From Celoporthe dispersa (taxonomy: Eukaryota > Ascomycota > Sordariomycetes > Diaporthales > Cryphonectriaceae), in NCBI GenBank assembly GCA_016584495.1, contig WAID01000006.1, forward strand, positions 3,100,001 through 3,164,000: 64,000 nucleotides of DNA, in the 5' to 3' direction. Below the pieces are notes generated by a model. It did not search any database. It was given only the letters and a program-made list of their open reading frames with translations, and was not told the DNA's origin. The translations under genes were made by a program, and so were the position numbers. This document shows positions 1 through 12,200 of the stretch, piece by piece (the stretch's first letter is position 1; each line of letters opens with the position of its first letter).

Positions 1-337
1 GGATTCATCGCTGGGCCCGTCTCGTAGGAGGTGGTGACGGGGCCGCTGGCGGCCTGGTACTCGGCAGACGAGGGCGTGGGGGCGTCTTTGCGCCGAGCGA
101 GGGGGCGGCCGAGGTGTACGATGAATGAGATCCCGTGCGAGAGCTGACCGAGGAGCCCGGGGGCGAGCCTGTACCCGACGAGTAGGCGTGCTGGGTGTGA
201 ACGGGAGGCAGCGAGGGCAGCCTTTCGGTCACGAACGAGCGCGGCGCGCTGTAGTACGAGACGTCAGAATGACCCCGGGTCGGTACCTGAGAAATCGACG
301 GTAGATCCAGCTTTTCGGCGGTCCTGGCGTTCAGCAT
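1..337 (-). CDS. 5' part of an unidentified leftward gene, possibly a transcriptional regulator (partial)
   Basis: The leftward frame from the ATG at 335-337 starts MLNARTAEKLDLPSIS and continues as a Ser/Pro/Thr-rich low-complexity segment (SGTGSPPGSSVSSRTGSHSS). That style is common at the N-terminus of fungal transcription factors, but no diagnostic domain is inside the window, so I assign no family. Around 93 the frame turns into Arg/Pro noise and stops at 5-7. The neighbouring frame takes over with a natural-looking segment (KDAPTPSSAEYQAASGPV) that runs off the left edge. One missing base in the G run near 93 would join the two. The upstream side is the 22 kb gene desert, which fits a gene with a large regulatory region. 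An in-frame ATG exists further upstream at 436, but the sequence between looks like leader. The call is weak until the sequence to the left is seen. Confidence 0.4.
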
Positions 338-1454
338 GAAAAAAGAAGTAATGACTGCGCTGACCAGCGAGAGAGGCCAGTGACGACGAGTCAAAGGGAG
401 GGGTGCGCCTTTGGTGGAGGAGCCCAAGCTGTGCACGCCAGGAAGAGATCACAGCGCCGCCAGAAGATGCGGTTGGCCTTGGAGGGATACGTTCAGGTCG
501 TGGGAAAGGCGTGTGTGTGTATGTGCGTGTTTGGCTGTGTTGGAAGGTGGGGGGAGGGCACAGATGCAGGTCGCAAGACTCTGGTCTCAATGCGCGTCGT
601 GACAGGTCGTGACTTCAAAACGATGCTGCTGCTCCAAAACTGATCATTGACGCTTTTTGAATCATTGAAGTAGGCCTGGCGAGGCGAATTGGCCGGGTTG
701 AGAGCTCGAGAGTGGGAATTTCTTTATGTTCCTCCCGAGATGTCTTGCCGGAGGGCGGATATGGGAGATGGCGCGCGGGATGTCGTGGGTGAGGTGAGCT
801 CGCCTGTAAGGTCCGAGGTTTCCCTGTTGAGAGTAGGTTGCCGTCCTCCAAACGGGTTGACTTTTCTGAAGAACGAGGCCGCCGCCTTGCGCTCTACGGG
901 CCAAGGGAACCTGGGATTTTGGACCGCCAGGAAATTCGCAACTACACTCGAGGTGTAATAAGGATAATAATAAAAAAACCAAAAAAAGAGGCCTTCGGAG
1001 GTGGGCTGAGTTCTCTAGAGCAAAGAGGTCTGGAAGGGAAAACCCAAAAATAACGTTAGCAGGCCAAAGATACAAGAAGAGCCAGGGCGGGCGCAAACGT
1101 TTGGGTGACGAGGGGTTGGGTCGGCGCAGCTCGAAGCAAGAAAGCGGTTCGTGGCCGTTTGTCTGTGCACCCGGGGGCTTGTCTTGCTCGAGTGGCGGTG
1201 GTGTTACTGGTGCTGGTGTTGGTGCTGGTGCTGGCGCCGGTATTGTAGCGGCCCTCTCAGCTGGGAAGAAGGGCTGTGGTGGGGGCGAGCGCCGTCTTCT
1301 CTTTCTTTTCTTCTTCTCACCTTTCCCGCGGGACTGAGCTGGTCTGTCTCTCCTCGCACAAAGGGGGGCCCTGCAGGGTGTTGTCTGTTGTTGGAGCTGG
1401 TGGCGGCCGGCTCGACTCTGGTGGTGATAGCACGGTGGATAGCTGCGGGTGGAG

Positions 1455-1680
1455 GAACGGCTGGGCTGAAGGATGGAAGAGAGGAGGGAGGAGGAGGGGG
1501 GAGGAGAGCGAGACGGGGAGGGAGGAGCAGCGAGAGAAAGAGAGAAGATGTGAGAGAAGGAGAAGAGGAGGAGGATAGGAGAGGAGGGAAGAGGGAGAAG
1601 GGAAGAGAAGAAGAAAAAAAAGAGACGACAATTGCAGAAAAAAAAGAGGCGGCGCGATCAGTGGTGAAGAGAGAAAAGTC
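1455..1680 (-). other. Long polypurine (+) / CT-rich (-) tract
   Basis: About 220 bases are almost entirely G and A on the plus strand, so CT-rich when read leftward. CT-rich tracts are common in promoters and leaders of filamentous ascomycetes. This one lies about 1.1 kb upstream of the leftward start at 337 and could belong to its promoter or leader. The regulatory role is inference. Confidence 0.35.
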
Positions 1681-1903
1681 CGGTCCAGGTCAGGTCCAGG
1701 TTCAGGTTGACTGACGAAGAGGATGGATGGGATGGGTGGGCATTGTCCAGGTTGATCGGAGAAAACAGAGCTAAAGTAAACCCAGTCAGGTCCCCTCCCC
1801 TCCCCCCCTCCCCCCCAAGGCCGGTCAGGTCAGGTCAGGTCAGGTTCAGTCCAGGTCAAGTTCAGTTGAGTTCAGATCCCCCAGGGCAGGTCCAGTTCAG
1901 TCC
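1679..1903. repeat. CAGGT-type minisatellite (degenerate 5-6 bp units)
   Basis: The unit CAGGT or its variants (CCAGGT, TCAGGT, TTCAG) recurs in two blocks, 1679-1711 and 1824-1903, with a perfect run of four near 1826-1846. The two blocks share the same unit and flank a C-rich segment. This is a directly visible tandem repeat and no coding function is apparent. Confidence 0.75.
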
Positions 1904-2017
1904 CGTCCACACGCTCGCTCACGGTACAGTATGTGTAGAGAGGGTACCAGAGTACCGACACACCCCAGCACGCACCCAGAGGAAATCAAATCCGACCTGG
2001 GCTGCTGTGGACTGGAC

Positions 2018-2049
<32 letters not shown>

Positions 2050-2052
2050 CAC
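2018..2052. repeat. (AC)n microsatellite
   Basis: A CA/AC dinucleotide run is interrupted once by a G. It is one of many alternating purine-pyrimidine tracts in the left 22 kb. Confidence 0.9.
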
Positions 2053-3230
2053 GGAGCCGGGGTATAAGGTATGGGTATGGGCCAGGGCGGAGGAGGCTAC
2101 GGGTATGAAAGTGGGTACTGGACATAGTACTTATGGTACATGGTACACCACCTTGCACACAACTCTGTAAGTGGTAAGGGTGTACATGGTACTATGTAGG
2201 TGTGTGGGTAAAGAGAGGGAAAAGAGCGAGAGAGAGAGAGGATAGTATGTATGCACATGGTACCGGCGGGTCTCCGCGTACTGTGTCGAGGAGAGGGAAG
2301 GAGTGAAGGGTGAATGAGCTACTACCGCTCGCCCGCTGTTACTGCCGCGGTACAGCATAGCAGCAGCCATGACCTGCCAGGGTGATGAGAGAGGAAGAAG
2401 AAAGAGATCAGACAGGCCACCACCACGGCCGGTACGGGGTTCTCAGGGCCCGGCACAGGTGCTTGCCTGGCTGCAGCAGGTAGATAGATGCCTACCTCTC
2501 TGCCTATGATGCCTGGCGAGCGACGGTGCCAGTCATAGTGCACAGCTGCCTTGCTACAAGATCACTCGGCCGGGAGGAGAGGGGGGGGGGTTGACGAGAT
2601 GATGATTTCTCTGCTTGGAAGAGGGCAAGTCTCAAGAGGTCCCACCCCCGGCAAGACGTGAGTGCCAAAGTGACAAGGATCGACCGAATCCTTCGCCCAC
2701 ATGTGCTGCTTCTCTCCGTCTATCTCTCTCTCTCCCCTCTCCCAACCACCCCCTCCCCTTCCTCCTCCTCCACCCCCCTCCTGGAGAGGGTAGGGCTCCT
2801 GTTCTGCCTCCCTCTGTAACCGCCCTCTGCTAATTTTTTATTCTTTCCTTTCTTTTCATCTTCTTTTGGGACCTGGCAGGCCTCCTCATCGGTTGCCAGG
2901 TCAGGAAGGAGTGGTCGGTGTAAGACTACCAGGAGGTGAAAGAGGAGGGATGGCATCTACTCACAATGATGCGTCGTCCATAACTGCTGCTGCTACTGAC
3001 CATATATTACTGTGCATATACATAATACAGACAGACAGTGCCGTACACCGTACGGTGGCGGATGCAAAGAAGAGAAGAGGTTGTGGGGGGGTGGGAAGGG
3101 GGAGGGCAGGGGCCAGACAAGGTCCCACTTGGCAGCACCCCAGCAAGGATGGGCTAGAAGGGTAGGGGTTAGCAGGTAGTAGCAGAGGAGGAAGGCGAAC
3201 GAGCGTTAGAGGGCGGGAGAAGAGCAAAGA

Positions 3231-3270
3231 GAGGAGGAGGAGGAGGAGGAGGAGGAGGAGGAGGAGGAAG
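3231..3270. repeat. (GAG)n trinucleotide repeat
   Basis: About thirteen uninterrupted GAG/GGA units lie in noncoding sequence. Confidence 0.9.
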
Positions 3271-3492
3271 ATGCGGTGGTGGGTTGATGTGGCACGGTGC
3301 TGGGAGCTGGAAGCTGGCTGGGCCTGTCAGTGCCGCACGCCAACACTGTCCAGAGCGGCCTACCTGGAAAGAGGTGTTCCAGGGGGGGTCGTCAGGGTCT
3401 GATTACAGTATAGCATGGCCTGTGAGGTGGCCAGTGAGTGTGTGTGTGTGTGTGTATGTATGTGTTGTCCATCCGCCTCAGAGGGCCCAGAC

Positions 3493-3506
3493 GTACCATA
3501 GTACAA
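3493..3506. repeat. GTACCATAGTAC word (member of dispersed GTAC family)
   Basis: This is one clear member of a recurring class in which two GTAC tetranucleotides are separated by 1-4 bases. The identical word appears near 7406. Relatives are GTACATAGTAC near 11088 and 18197, and GTACATGGTAC near 2137 and 2187. See the corresponding finding. Confidence 0.55.
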
Positions 3507-3532
3507 CAACAACAACAACAACAACAACAACA
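3503..3532. repeat. (CAA)n trinucleotide repeat
   Basis: Ten CAA/ACA units follow directly after a GTACCATAGTAC palindrome-like word. Short frames through it only translate the repeat. Confidence 0.9.
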
Positions 3533-4603
3533 GAGGGAAACAGGGAGGAGGGCAGGGTGACCCGCTCGTATGTTCGGTTTTTCAAGCAGGGTCGAACAGC
3601 ACTCGCACCCCCACCGAGCTGGGGTGCACTGACACGCTGGGGGGCGGCTGGTGGGCCTGGTCGAACTGGGGCGCTGGACAAGACCACACCACCCGCTGGC
3701 GTCCACTGGTGCTGGGGGCGAAGAGACAGGGGGGATTGCTGGTGCCAGGGTGCAAGTGGGGCCCCAGCGACAACGTTGGCTTAGGTTCAAGGCCTTTCCT
3801 CTTCCCCCCCCCTCCCCTGGCCCAGCCCCAGCCTACCTGATAAACCACTGCGGCACCCCGCGGGGGGCGTGCGAGATAGAAGTTCAGAGGTCGTACGTGG
3901 TGGTACTTGATGTGCTCTGCTGGTAGTACTGTAGCGGTGCTGTGTGGTGCCTCGTGGTGCACACCAGTTGTGATATTGTACATGGTATTTGCGACTACAA
4001 CTACGACTACTACGCAGAAAACTGTGCATCTACCCTGACTTTGTGATGCTACTCTAAAAACACTAGCTCAAGGGCTCTTTCGTGCATATATTGTAGAATA
4101 CTACTCTGTTTGTAGTAGGCGAGACAGAGAGGAGGGCGCGGCAGTAGACAGCCACGTACATAGCAATGGTAGCAACGGCTCACTTTTCAGTAGCGGCGCC
4201 CCGATGGATCCTTGGTCGGGGATCGTTTGCCCGTTCGCGCAGGCAGAGTAGTAGTGGGCTCGGGTATGCACCTGAGAAGAGTGGAAAGGAAGAAACAAAA
4301 AAAAAAAGAAGAAAAAAAAAGAGAGAGAGAAAAAAGTGGGAGAAGGCTGGGGGTGTACCCGCCCTCGCATTTCACTTGCCGGTGGTACATTGAGCCTTGG
4401 TAGTACATCCCAATTTATAAACCTCGTTGCTGGTAGTGAATGCGTTTGTGGCCAGGACGGCATATATGCTATGCACCCAAGCCAGCCAACTCACTCCCTG
4501 GCCATCCTCTCACTAGATGTAGTCCCTATAACACTTCAGTAACGACCTCGAGAGGCCTCCGTATTGTTCGTGGCTGCCCCTCGTCAGTTTTGCAGGCTAG
4601 CAT

Positions 4604-4649
<46 letters not shown>
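4604..4649. repeat. (GA)n microsatellite
   Basis: A GA dinucleotide run of about 23 units has one interruption. Confidence 0.9.
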
Positions 4650-4650
<1 letters not shown>

Positions 4651-4828
4651 CACCAGGTCTCACGGTCATCAAGGAAGGAGGGGGAGGGTGTGAATTGACA
4701 GGGTTACACTCAACTGCGGAGGGGTGAGAGGCTTTTTTGTTCCAGAGTGGACCGACATGGGCGTCCCTGGGGGGGGCAAGTTCATACTCAGCACCACTAC
4801 GGACTGCACAAAACCCATAGCGGTGCTG

Positions 4829-4859
<31 letters not shown>
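4829..4859. repeat. Composite (CT)n(GT)n repeat
   Basis: A CT run switches directly to a GT run. The same kind of compound repeat occurs at 17623-17660 and 17948-18001. Confidence 0.85.
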
Positions 4860-6228
4860 CGGTTTAGTGGTGGAAGAAGATGATGGGAGGGATCGGGAGG
4901 GGCCCACCCCAGCAGCAGCTTCAGTGCAGCCAGGATGAGGGCCCCGGGCTCGGCCACATCACATCCATGGACCCGGTAAGGTGCGAAATGCATGATCCGT
5001 TACTGTATCCACCAGCCAGCCGTTGTGGACTCGACCGCGGCTCTCGATTTGTGCATGTCACCGTTGCTGTCGTGGTGGCTCCATCTTCTCTTCATCATCT
5101 GCTTCTTGCCCTGTGTCTTGTCCGTCCGGAGCTCGAGATCATGAGTTCATCCGTCCCCAGCGAAGAGGGGGGAATAAGAAGGGGGCTGGGCCGGCTCGAT
5201 CCATGGCAAGCAGAGTAGAGGTTCCCATGGTTGTTGGCTGCTCTGGCTCCATCTCACACCGCCACCGTCCAGGCCATAGCCATCATAATACGTATTGCCA
5301 GACTTGACCTGGTACAGGCGGTAGGCCAGAATCCCGCTAGCGCTCAGCCGTCCTTTTGCTAGTAGAGCCTGCTATTCCCGGCTCTGTGGTTGTGCATATG
5401 TAGTAGTTGTGGAAGGAAGAGACTCGCTCCAGGAAGAGTCAACATTGAAGGTCGTGGGCCGTTCTTCATGGCCGGGCGTCTTAACCCGCCTCCTCCCTGT
5501 TCCGACTTCTTTCCCTGCCCGGCTTTCAGTGGTCGGGTGCGGAGGCTTGCAGAGAGGGATCCTCCGGCCGAGAAGGCATCAGGACCTTGTTGAAGGATGC
5601 ACTGGCGATCCCTTCTGATCTCTCTTGCTGACCGGGGGTCTCAGTTTTCGCCCCAGTCTCGTCCAGGCCAAGGTCGTTCTGACAAAAGACTGAGAGTCAG
5701 TCCAGGCGTCCGGCAAACTGCGGCTCTCCCCGCCCCGCCATCTTTCTTGCATGCAGAAACGTCCATCGATCTGGCATTCGGCAAGAGGCCCCATTCATCA
5801 ATGAGACGCTTATGCTCCGTGGTAGGCCTTGTTACCGCCAACTTCCCTGAAAGAGGCCGTCCGGCTCCCACGTCGCAGCCGTCGTCATTTGTCAGCCACA
5901 TTTCTCGCAGCCATGCTGCATAGCAGATCACTGTCAAGGTATCTTCAGGTCTTGACCTCTGCGGTGCGCAAACACAGTATGACGCACGGGGCATGACTAT
6001 ACCGCGATTAGAATGGGGGGAGGAGAGGGGGGTGCGGGAGACACTACTGTATCCTGACCCTGGCAGTACTTTTATCTGCCAATCACAAAAATCAGAGAAG
6101 CCCAGGGGCAGTGAAGGGCCGAACGAAGATACGCCCGTCTGGCCACCCTTGCTGGCCGCCTGAACAGGCCGTCACACAATCGTATCCTCGTCTTTGAAAA
6201 CCCAGCCCGCCAGCGCAGTACCGCTGAG

Positions 6229-6270
6229 ACACACACACACAACACATACACACACACACACACACACCCG
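6229..6270. repeat. (AC)n microsatellite
   Basis: An AC run with a few interruptions is followed by a CG-alternating stretch (CGCGCGCGGGCGCG). Both are alternating purine-pyrimidine sequence. Confidence 0.85.
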
Positions 6271-9200
6271 CGCGCGCGGGCGCGGGTGAGTGGCCTTCGA
6301 GACCAGGGACGAGTCATTTGTTCCGCGGGGTCGGGAAGCCGACACCCGCCCCGTAGTAGATACCATCCAGAGGGTTCAAGCTTGTCTTCACCCTGGGCTG
6401 CCAGGCCGGCCGCACCAGCAACAACACTCACTACGCGAGTTGGTTGTGATGGTATGTAGATTTTCCCCGGAATCCCGCTGATCTTGGGTCGTCGTGCAAG
6501 GTCGTGGCTGTTGGGGCGGCTTGTCGAAATGGTGTGGGAGACTCGGTCGAACAAAGACAAGGCTCTGCTGGCAAATAGGGTTCCTCGCAGGCTGCGACGC
6601 AGGTCAGCACGGGCCAGGTGAGACTGCTGCCTCCATCGCTACCCTGTTTCCCCCACCCACCCCCTCCTCATCCTTGCACAGCTGCAGCTGGTCTTCCGGG
6701 GCGCGCTCGCCTCTGACGCCCCCCTGGACAATCAGGAGCATGGGCTGGGCCCTGCTTAGGAAGTACTCCGTGTACTAGTAGTGCGCAGCACCCGGTACTT
6801 TCCATGGTCAGCCTGACCCCTGTTATCCGCGCGCTAGCCCTCCCACAGCTGCATGTGCTGCCCCCCCAGAGAGGTTGTCCAAAGCCACACAGCAGCTTCC
6901 CACCTCAGCCTTGTTGGTTCTCGAAGGGCTCTTTTTCAGGGCGGTCCATGGCTGGCGTGGCACGACGAGTTGCAAGGAGCACGGACAGGCGATTCAAGGC
7001 TCGTCTGAACACGGCACTAAAGAAAGTTTGCAAGCGACGACAGGCGGGAGTATCGCTGGCCATGGTGCGGCATGGTCCCTGTGAGCTGGCCACATGAGAG
7101 GCATCCCTGTCAGTCTCGAGTGTCAGAGATGCGGTGGGATTTGACCATCCTTCTTCTTTCGTCCTCGATGCTGTACCGTAGTTACGTACTCCGTCCGATC
7201 GATGGAGGGGGGGGCCTAGCCTGCTGTCTCAGAAGGAGATTGATATCAACAAAATACGAGTTTCGAGGGGTTCATGAGGTGAAGGATCCTGCCATCGCTC
7301 AGCAGGACGACGCGAGAGAGCCAGGAGCCGGGGCAGCTCAGCGTCACCAGACGAGAGCTCCCCCTCGTCTTGCGTAGAAGCGAGTCGCGAGATGACCCGC
7401 CTGGGTACCATAGTACATGCGACGAGGAGGAAGGTGATGGCCCTGTGTGGTGGGTGAACAACCCGCAAAAGCCGGCTCGGGTCCGTTTTTCGGCCATGGT
7501 CGGGAGCCCACACCACCCATGAGCTGTCGTCTATGTACCATACTGTGCAGTCAGCTGCGAGAGGTAAGATGCGCTACCCACCAGAACAACAATGCTGCTG
7601 TGGATATGCGGTGGGGAATGCAGTGCTCGCTGCAAGGAGCTCTGGCCGCCTCTTGTTCTCCAGCAAGACAAGCACGAGGCGATGACGGACGAGCCCGCAT
7701 GCGTTGCCGGCATGCCCTGGTGGTGGCGCCTCCTCTGGTCACTAATGCTGTGGCCCTGCAAGCCCAACAAGCGCAGACGCGGATCCGACAATCACTGCTG
7801 ATCAAGTCTCGGCCCAGGCCTGGCCTAGGACGATCGTGGCGAGGGGTGCAGGTGTGGGAGCGTGGGGAGATGCGGGCGTCGCATGCAGCCAATGCAGCCA
7901 GGTTCCGGGGCAAGCAACCTGTACCCCATCAGCAGGAGGACGTCCAGAAAAGAAGGAAAAAAGACAGAAAAAGACAGAAAGAAAGAAAGGAAAAAAACTA
8001 AACCACCCCTCCAGGATGATGACCGGGGGCCCTGGAACGTTGAGGGAGCAAGCAGCGGCGAGATGAGGAGAATGTTGGCGCTTGTGGTGTTGCACTGCAG
8101 CGCCGCAACGCAGTTCTCCAGATCGGCAGTACTCCCAGCTCCCAAGGACCACCAGACCGAACACATTCCCTCGAGCTTTTTTGGTAGATGAGATGCGGTG
8201 GGCAACAACACTCTGCTGCCAACTTGTCGTGTTTGCCGTGAGTCTGGCATTGGTGTTTGTTTTTTTTAAAAAAAAAAAGGGAAAGAAGGAAGCTGCGTAG
8301 TTCTCGTGGTTGCTGCTTTAGCTTAGTCATCCAGTCCTCGGTGCACGACCACCGCACTGTCCTCAGCTTCCAGCGAACCTCATCTCGCCATCTTGCCTAT
8401 CCGCACCTCCCCTCCATGCTGCAATGCAATGTCGATGCAGAGGGCAGATCCTGATGCATGTTCTCGTGCGATACGAACCCCGGCCCTGGACGAACCGAGC
8501 CAGTCAGCAGCGGCGGGCATGGGCGCCTCCTGGTTTCATTCGCAGAGCCTCCAGCGTGGCGACGCGATACGAGGGCTTGGGGGTCACAGTGGCATATGCA
8601 CAGAATCCTCCGGGTCACCTTTGCCATACTCTATCCCGGCAGATTGGGATGCGATGCTGCTCGACACATGGACATGGACGTCGATCTGCACATGGCAGCG
8701 CCAGGCAGCCGCTCTCGACTGCTGGCACCTGACCACAGCCCGGCCTGGCGCGGGAGGCCCTGGGCTGTCGTCTACTGTGCGCCGGCGGAACCTTAACCTG
8801 AGGCCTCGACAGTTTGGCTTTGGCTTTCTGTGGCCACAAGCCGACACGGTCTCCCGCCTGCTGGATCTCCTCCTTTTCGGCACGATGTAACGAGGCAACA
8901 TCTCGTCCATGGTATATGCGCCCCTTGGCGTGGGGTGTTCTCCTCCTACCTCGCTCCCCGGCGCTGTGCTGTGCTGTGCTGCTGGACACATCTCGACGCT
9001 GCCGACCGTGATGTCCGCCACGGACATGCCCTGCTATGTTCAGTCCTGGCAGCAGGCGGCTGCCGGGGCGCCAGGCCAGGGCTCCTGTACCATCGCAGGC
9101 GCGCATGGAATACCAATGCGAGATCTCGGGCGTCCTGCCACATAGTACATCCGTACCCACATCGACTTTGCAGGGGCGATCCCGTCCCTGGTCCGGGTCC

Positions 9201-12200
9201 TCTCTGCAGTGCATTGGCTTCTGCAGCCTGGGGGAAGAGCCGCAGTAGAGTGCAGCAGGAGTGGCCCGAGCCAAGCCTGCCAGCATAGCCCGGCCGACAA
9301 ACATGCACGTCTTGCGTCTAGAAAAGCAAGTCATGCAGCCGTTCAAAACAGAAACTGATGCACAGCAGCACCCGCGACGGACGACGGCACCAACATGTTG
9401 ACGAGGAGAAAAATGACCACCGTTCTCGACAGGGCTGCCTACCTAGTACCATTCGTCGTCCTCACAAGGAGGATCCGAGCTTCTTTGTTGAGCGGTACCA
9501 GCCAGCGCCCAGTAGGGTGACAGGTCAGCAGTGGGGTGTACGTATCAGGCCCGGGCCTGCTTTCACGCCACGACGCAGGGATAGTGACAGGAGGAGCCCC
9601 TCGCACCACCAGCAGCACCCTCGGGCGGACAGGCCTTCCAGGAGCAAAAAGGTCCAGCGCAGCAGAATGCGACGCCACTCGTTCTGTCTTCATGATCACG
9701 ATGATGGATTCCAATACGTCGGCTCGTTCGTCCACCTGATGAAGGTCCCCACCCGCACAGACATTTCCAAAGAGGAACAGGGTGACGTTGCTGGTCCAGG
9801 GGATCTCGTCCCAAACAGACAACGCTTGACAGCGTGGCAGCCTGTGAGGTCGGGCCGGCGGAGCGGTCCATGCGGACTGCCAGCCCACGGGTCCAGCCCA
9901 GCACCAAGCCACCTCCTGAACGGTGATAGGCACAGAAGAGCCGGCCGACCAGCCCATGACTTATCAAGCTTTCAGGTTGTGGCCATCACAATTTCAACCC
10001 ATACCGACAGTCCTGCTCGGTGAGGACTCCAGCGTATGGGGGCACTCCCGACGGCGGTGCTCGTGGGTGGGTCCACATACCGAACATCAGTATGTGATGT
10101 CGCAGCGGCCAGCAGCGTATAGTATAAACCAGAGCTCGTGCGTGCTTTTTGTCGCTCATCGTGGCGACACACACCTATCCCGATCAGAACAAGAATACTT
10201 TCTGCACCCCGGCCACCCGAATTTTGCGGACCGGCCTCGCCAGGGGGCTGCTGTCTGGTGGGCCCTGCGCTGGAAAGTCTCGGTGATGGCTAGCGGAGAC
10301 GGATTTGGGCGTTAGGATTTGCAAAGGCGCGGGCCCAGGGCTACAAGCCCCGAGAACAGATCTGCCGGCGGTTTCTTTTTTTGCCCCTCTCTCTTCACAC
10401 CCGGAAATTGTCGTCCTCGTCTTTTTTTTTTCTTTCTTTTTTGAGTTCGAACTGTGAGACCGCGATACCCGCAATACAGGGAGAGGACCCTGGGCTGCTG
10501 CTTGGAACCAGAGAACGACCGTGGTACCCATGTCAGAGATATGAGGTCTCGCTTTCACATGTGCTACACAATTTTGTGTACACAGACAGCCTTTCCTCGG
10601 ATATGGGGTTCACGCGCCGTTGCCGGGTGGCAATGAACGGGTCTCGAGGGGGGGGGCATCCAGTACTTCCCCCCTCGCCCCGTTGACCGGTCAGACCAGG
10701 ACTGCTGCTCGTCTTGTGTCTTGTCTCTGGCCTGAACGACGTTGAGCGTGGCGCTGTAGCTCAAGACTAGCCTGCGCGCCGGCATTTGCGCTCTTGCATG
10801 GGGGGTGGCAGCAGCCTGCGACGCACCCATCCGGGCCCCCCTTCCAATGTGCGTGGCTCTGCAGATTGCCAGCTCGTGGGTTTGAGCCTCAAGCTTCCGT
10901 CTCATGCATGTCATATCTTGTGCAGACCGCTGCAGCATCCGCGAGGTCCAAGACATCAGAGTCATGCCTATTTCGGGATCCAGCTCTCAACCCAAGCACC
11001 GTTTGCAGATCCAGTTGGTATCTGCCGCTGGAGAGAGAGAGAGAGCGCGCCCACGTATTGCGGCCTGTGGGGCGGTGCAGTACCGTACATAGTACACAGC
11101 CAGGTTGACGCCTGTGATGTTATGGTACAGCAGGGCGGGATGACTCGCTAGGCCACAAATACGGTACATGCAGTGGCCAACTTGCCAACCTTAGTCCGCA
11201 GCACGGGCAGTGGTGGTCCCACAAACTCTTTTCTTTTTCCCCTTCTTCTTCCTCGTCGGAGGTCCAGAGCGCGGCTTCGGGTACACAATACCCAGATCGC
11301 GGTGCCAGCGATAACTGATGCGAAGGCCAAGATGGGCTTCTCTCGAATCATCAAGAGAATGGGCCAGACTCGGATCGTAGCCATCATCACCATCATCATC
11401 ACGGCTCAAGGAGTTATTCTACTTTATCTCCTCCAATACAACGGAGCCACGAGCCCTGACCCCCCCGAGGCGGGCCCAGCTACCCTTCTCGGTATCACAC
11501 TATCACACCGACTGTCAGCCTTCGGCAAGATCCTCCTCGGAAGCGAGCAAGAGGCCCCGGCATTATGCAGGCCTGACCATGCCACGCATGCCACGCAGTG
11601 CGCTTCTTCCGCACTCACAGGGTGCAAGGGATCTCGGCCCCAGAGCGATGCGAGGCAGATGCCCACCCCCCCTCCCGGTCACCGGAACTGGACTCCCATC
11701 TCGGTCCAGCTTCAGAATACGAAGAGAGAGGGGCAGGAGGAGGGTGTGTTCTTCCCTCTTCTTCCTCTTTCCCTTTCCGTCGAGAGTCGTCCATCCCACC
11801 CGGCCATGGAGGTGAGGTCTCACCCAACCCTTCTGGTGTAACGTGTGCGTGCATGCGTGCGTGCTATGAGGCCTCATACGCAGGTACAGGAGTTTCCAGC
11901 GAGAGCCTGCGTGTTTCCGGCTCAACTGCACGATGGCGCCGGGCCTCTAACGGTCCCTGCAGGCTCGATATTTCTAAAGCTTATCGTCGGATGGGGTAAC
12001 AGGGATCGAGCTGCACGGCGGGATGTCTTCCTTCAGCACTTGCTATGCAATGCACAGCGGCTATGTACGTCTAGAACCTAGCCAATCACCAAGACCCGCT
12101 GGGATCTTGGCTCTGTTGCCTTGTTCGGACGTTTCAGCTGCCTCTACTGTACTATGATGGTACTACTAGCATGCCCTCGACCCTTTTTTTTTCTTTTCTT

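Noticed and set aside
1824..1903. AGGTCA direct repeats resembling nuclear receptor half-sites
   Set aside because: Fungi lack nuclear receptors of that class; the motif is a by-product of the CAGGT minisatellite.
8615..9346. 243-codon leftward open frame
   Set aside because: Composition is Arg/Cys/Gly-rich with no domain or hydrophobic pattern, and it overlaps equally long frames on the plus strand.
9358..10023. 221-codon rightward open frame
   Set aside because: Arg/His/Ser/Pro-rich, not protein-like, no introns or motifs, and a similar open frame exists opposite it.
10745..10895. tRNA-like pieces: a TAGCTCAAG word resembling an A box and a GGGTTTGAGCCTC word resembling a B box
   Set aside because: The spacing is over 100 bases and the arms do not pair into a cloverleaf; no acceptor stem can be drawn.
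11173..11841. 222-codon open frame with a hydrophobic segment (IVAIITIIITAQGVILLYLL)
   Set aside because: The segment comes from ATC/CAT repeats; the rest is low-complexity Ser/Pro and no start context or homology-like feature is seen.
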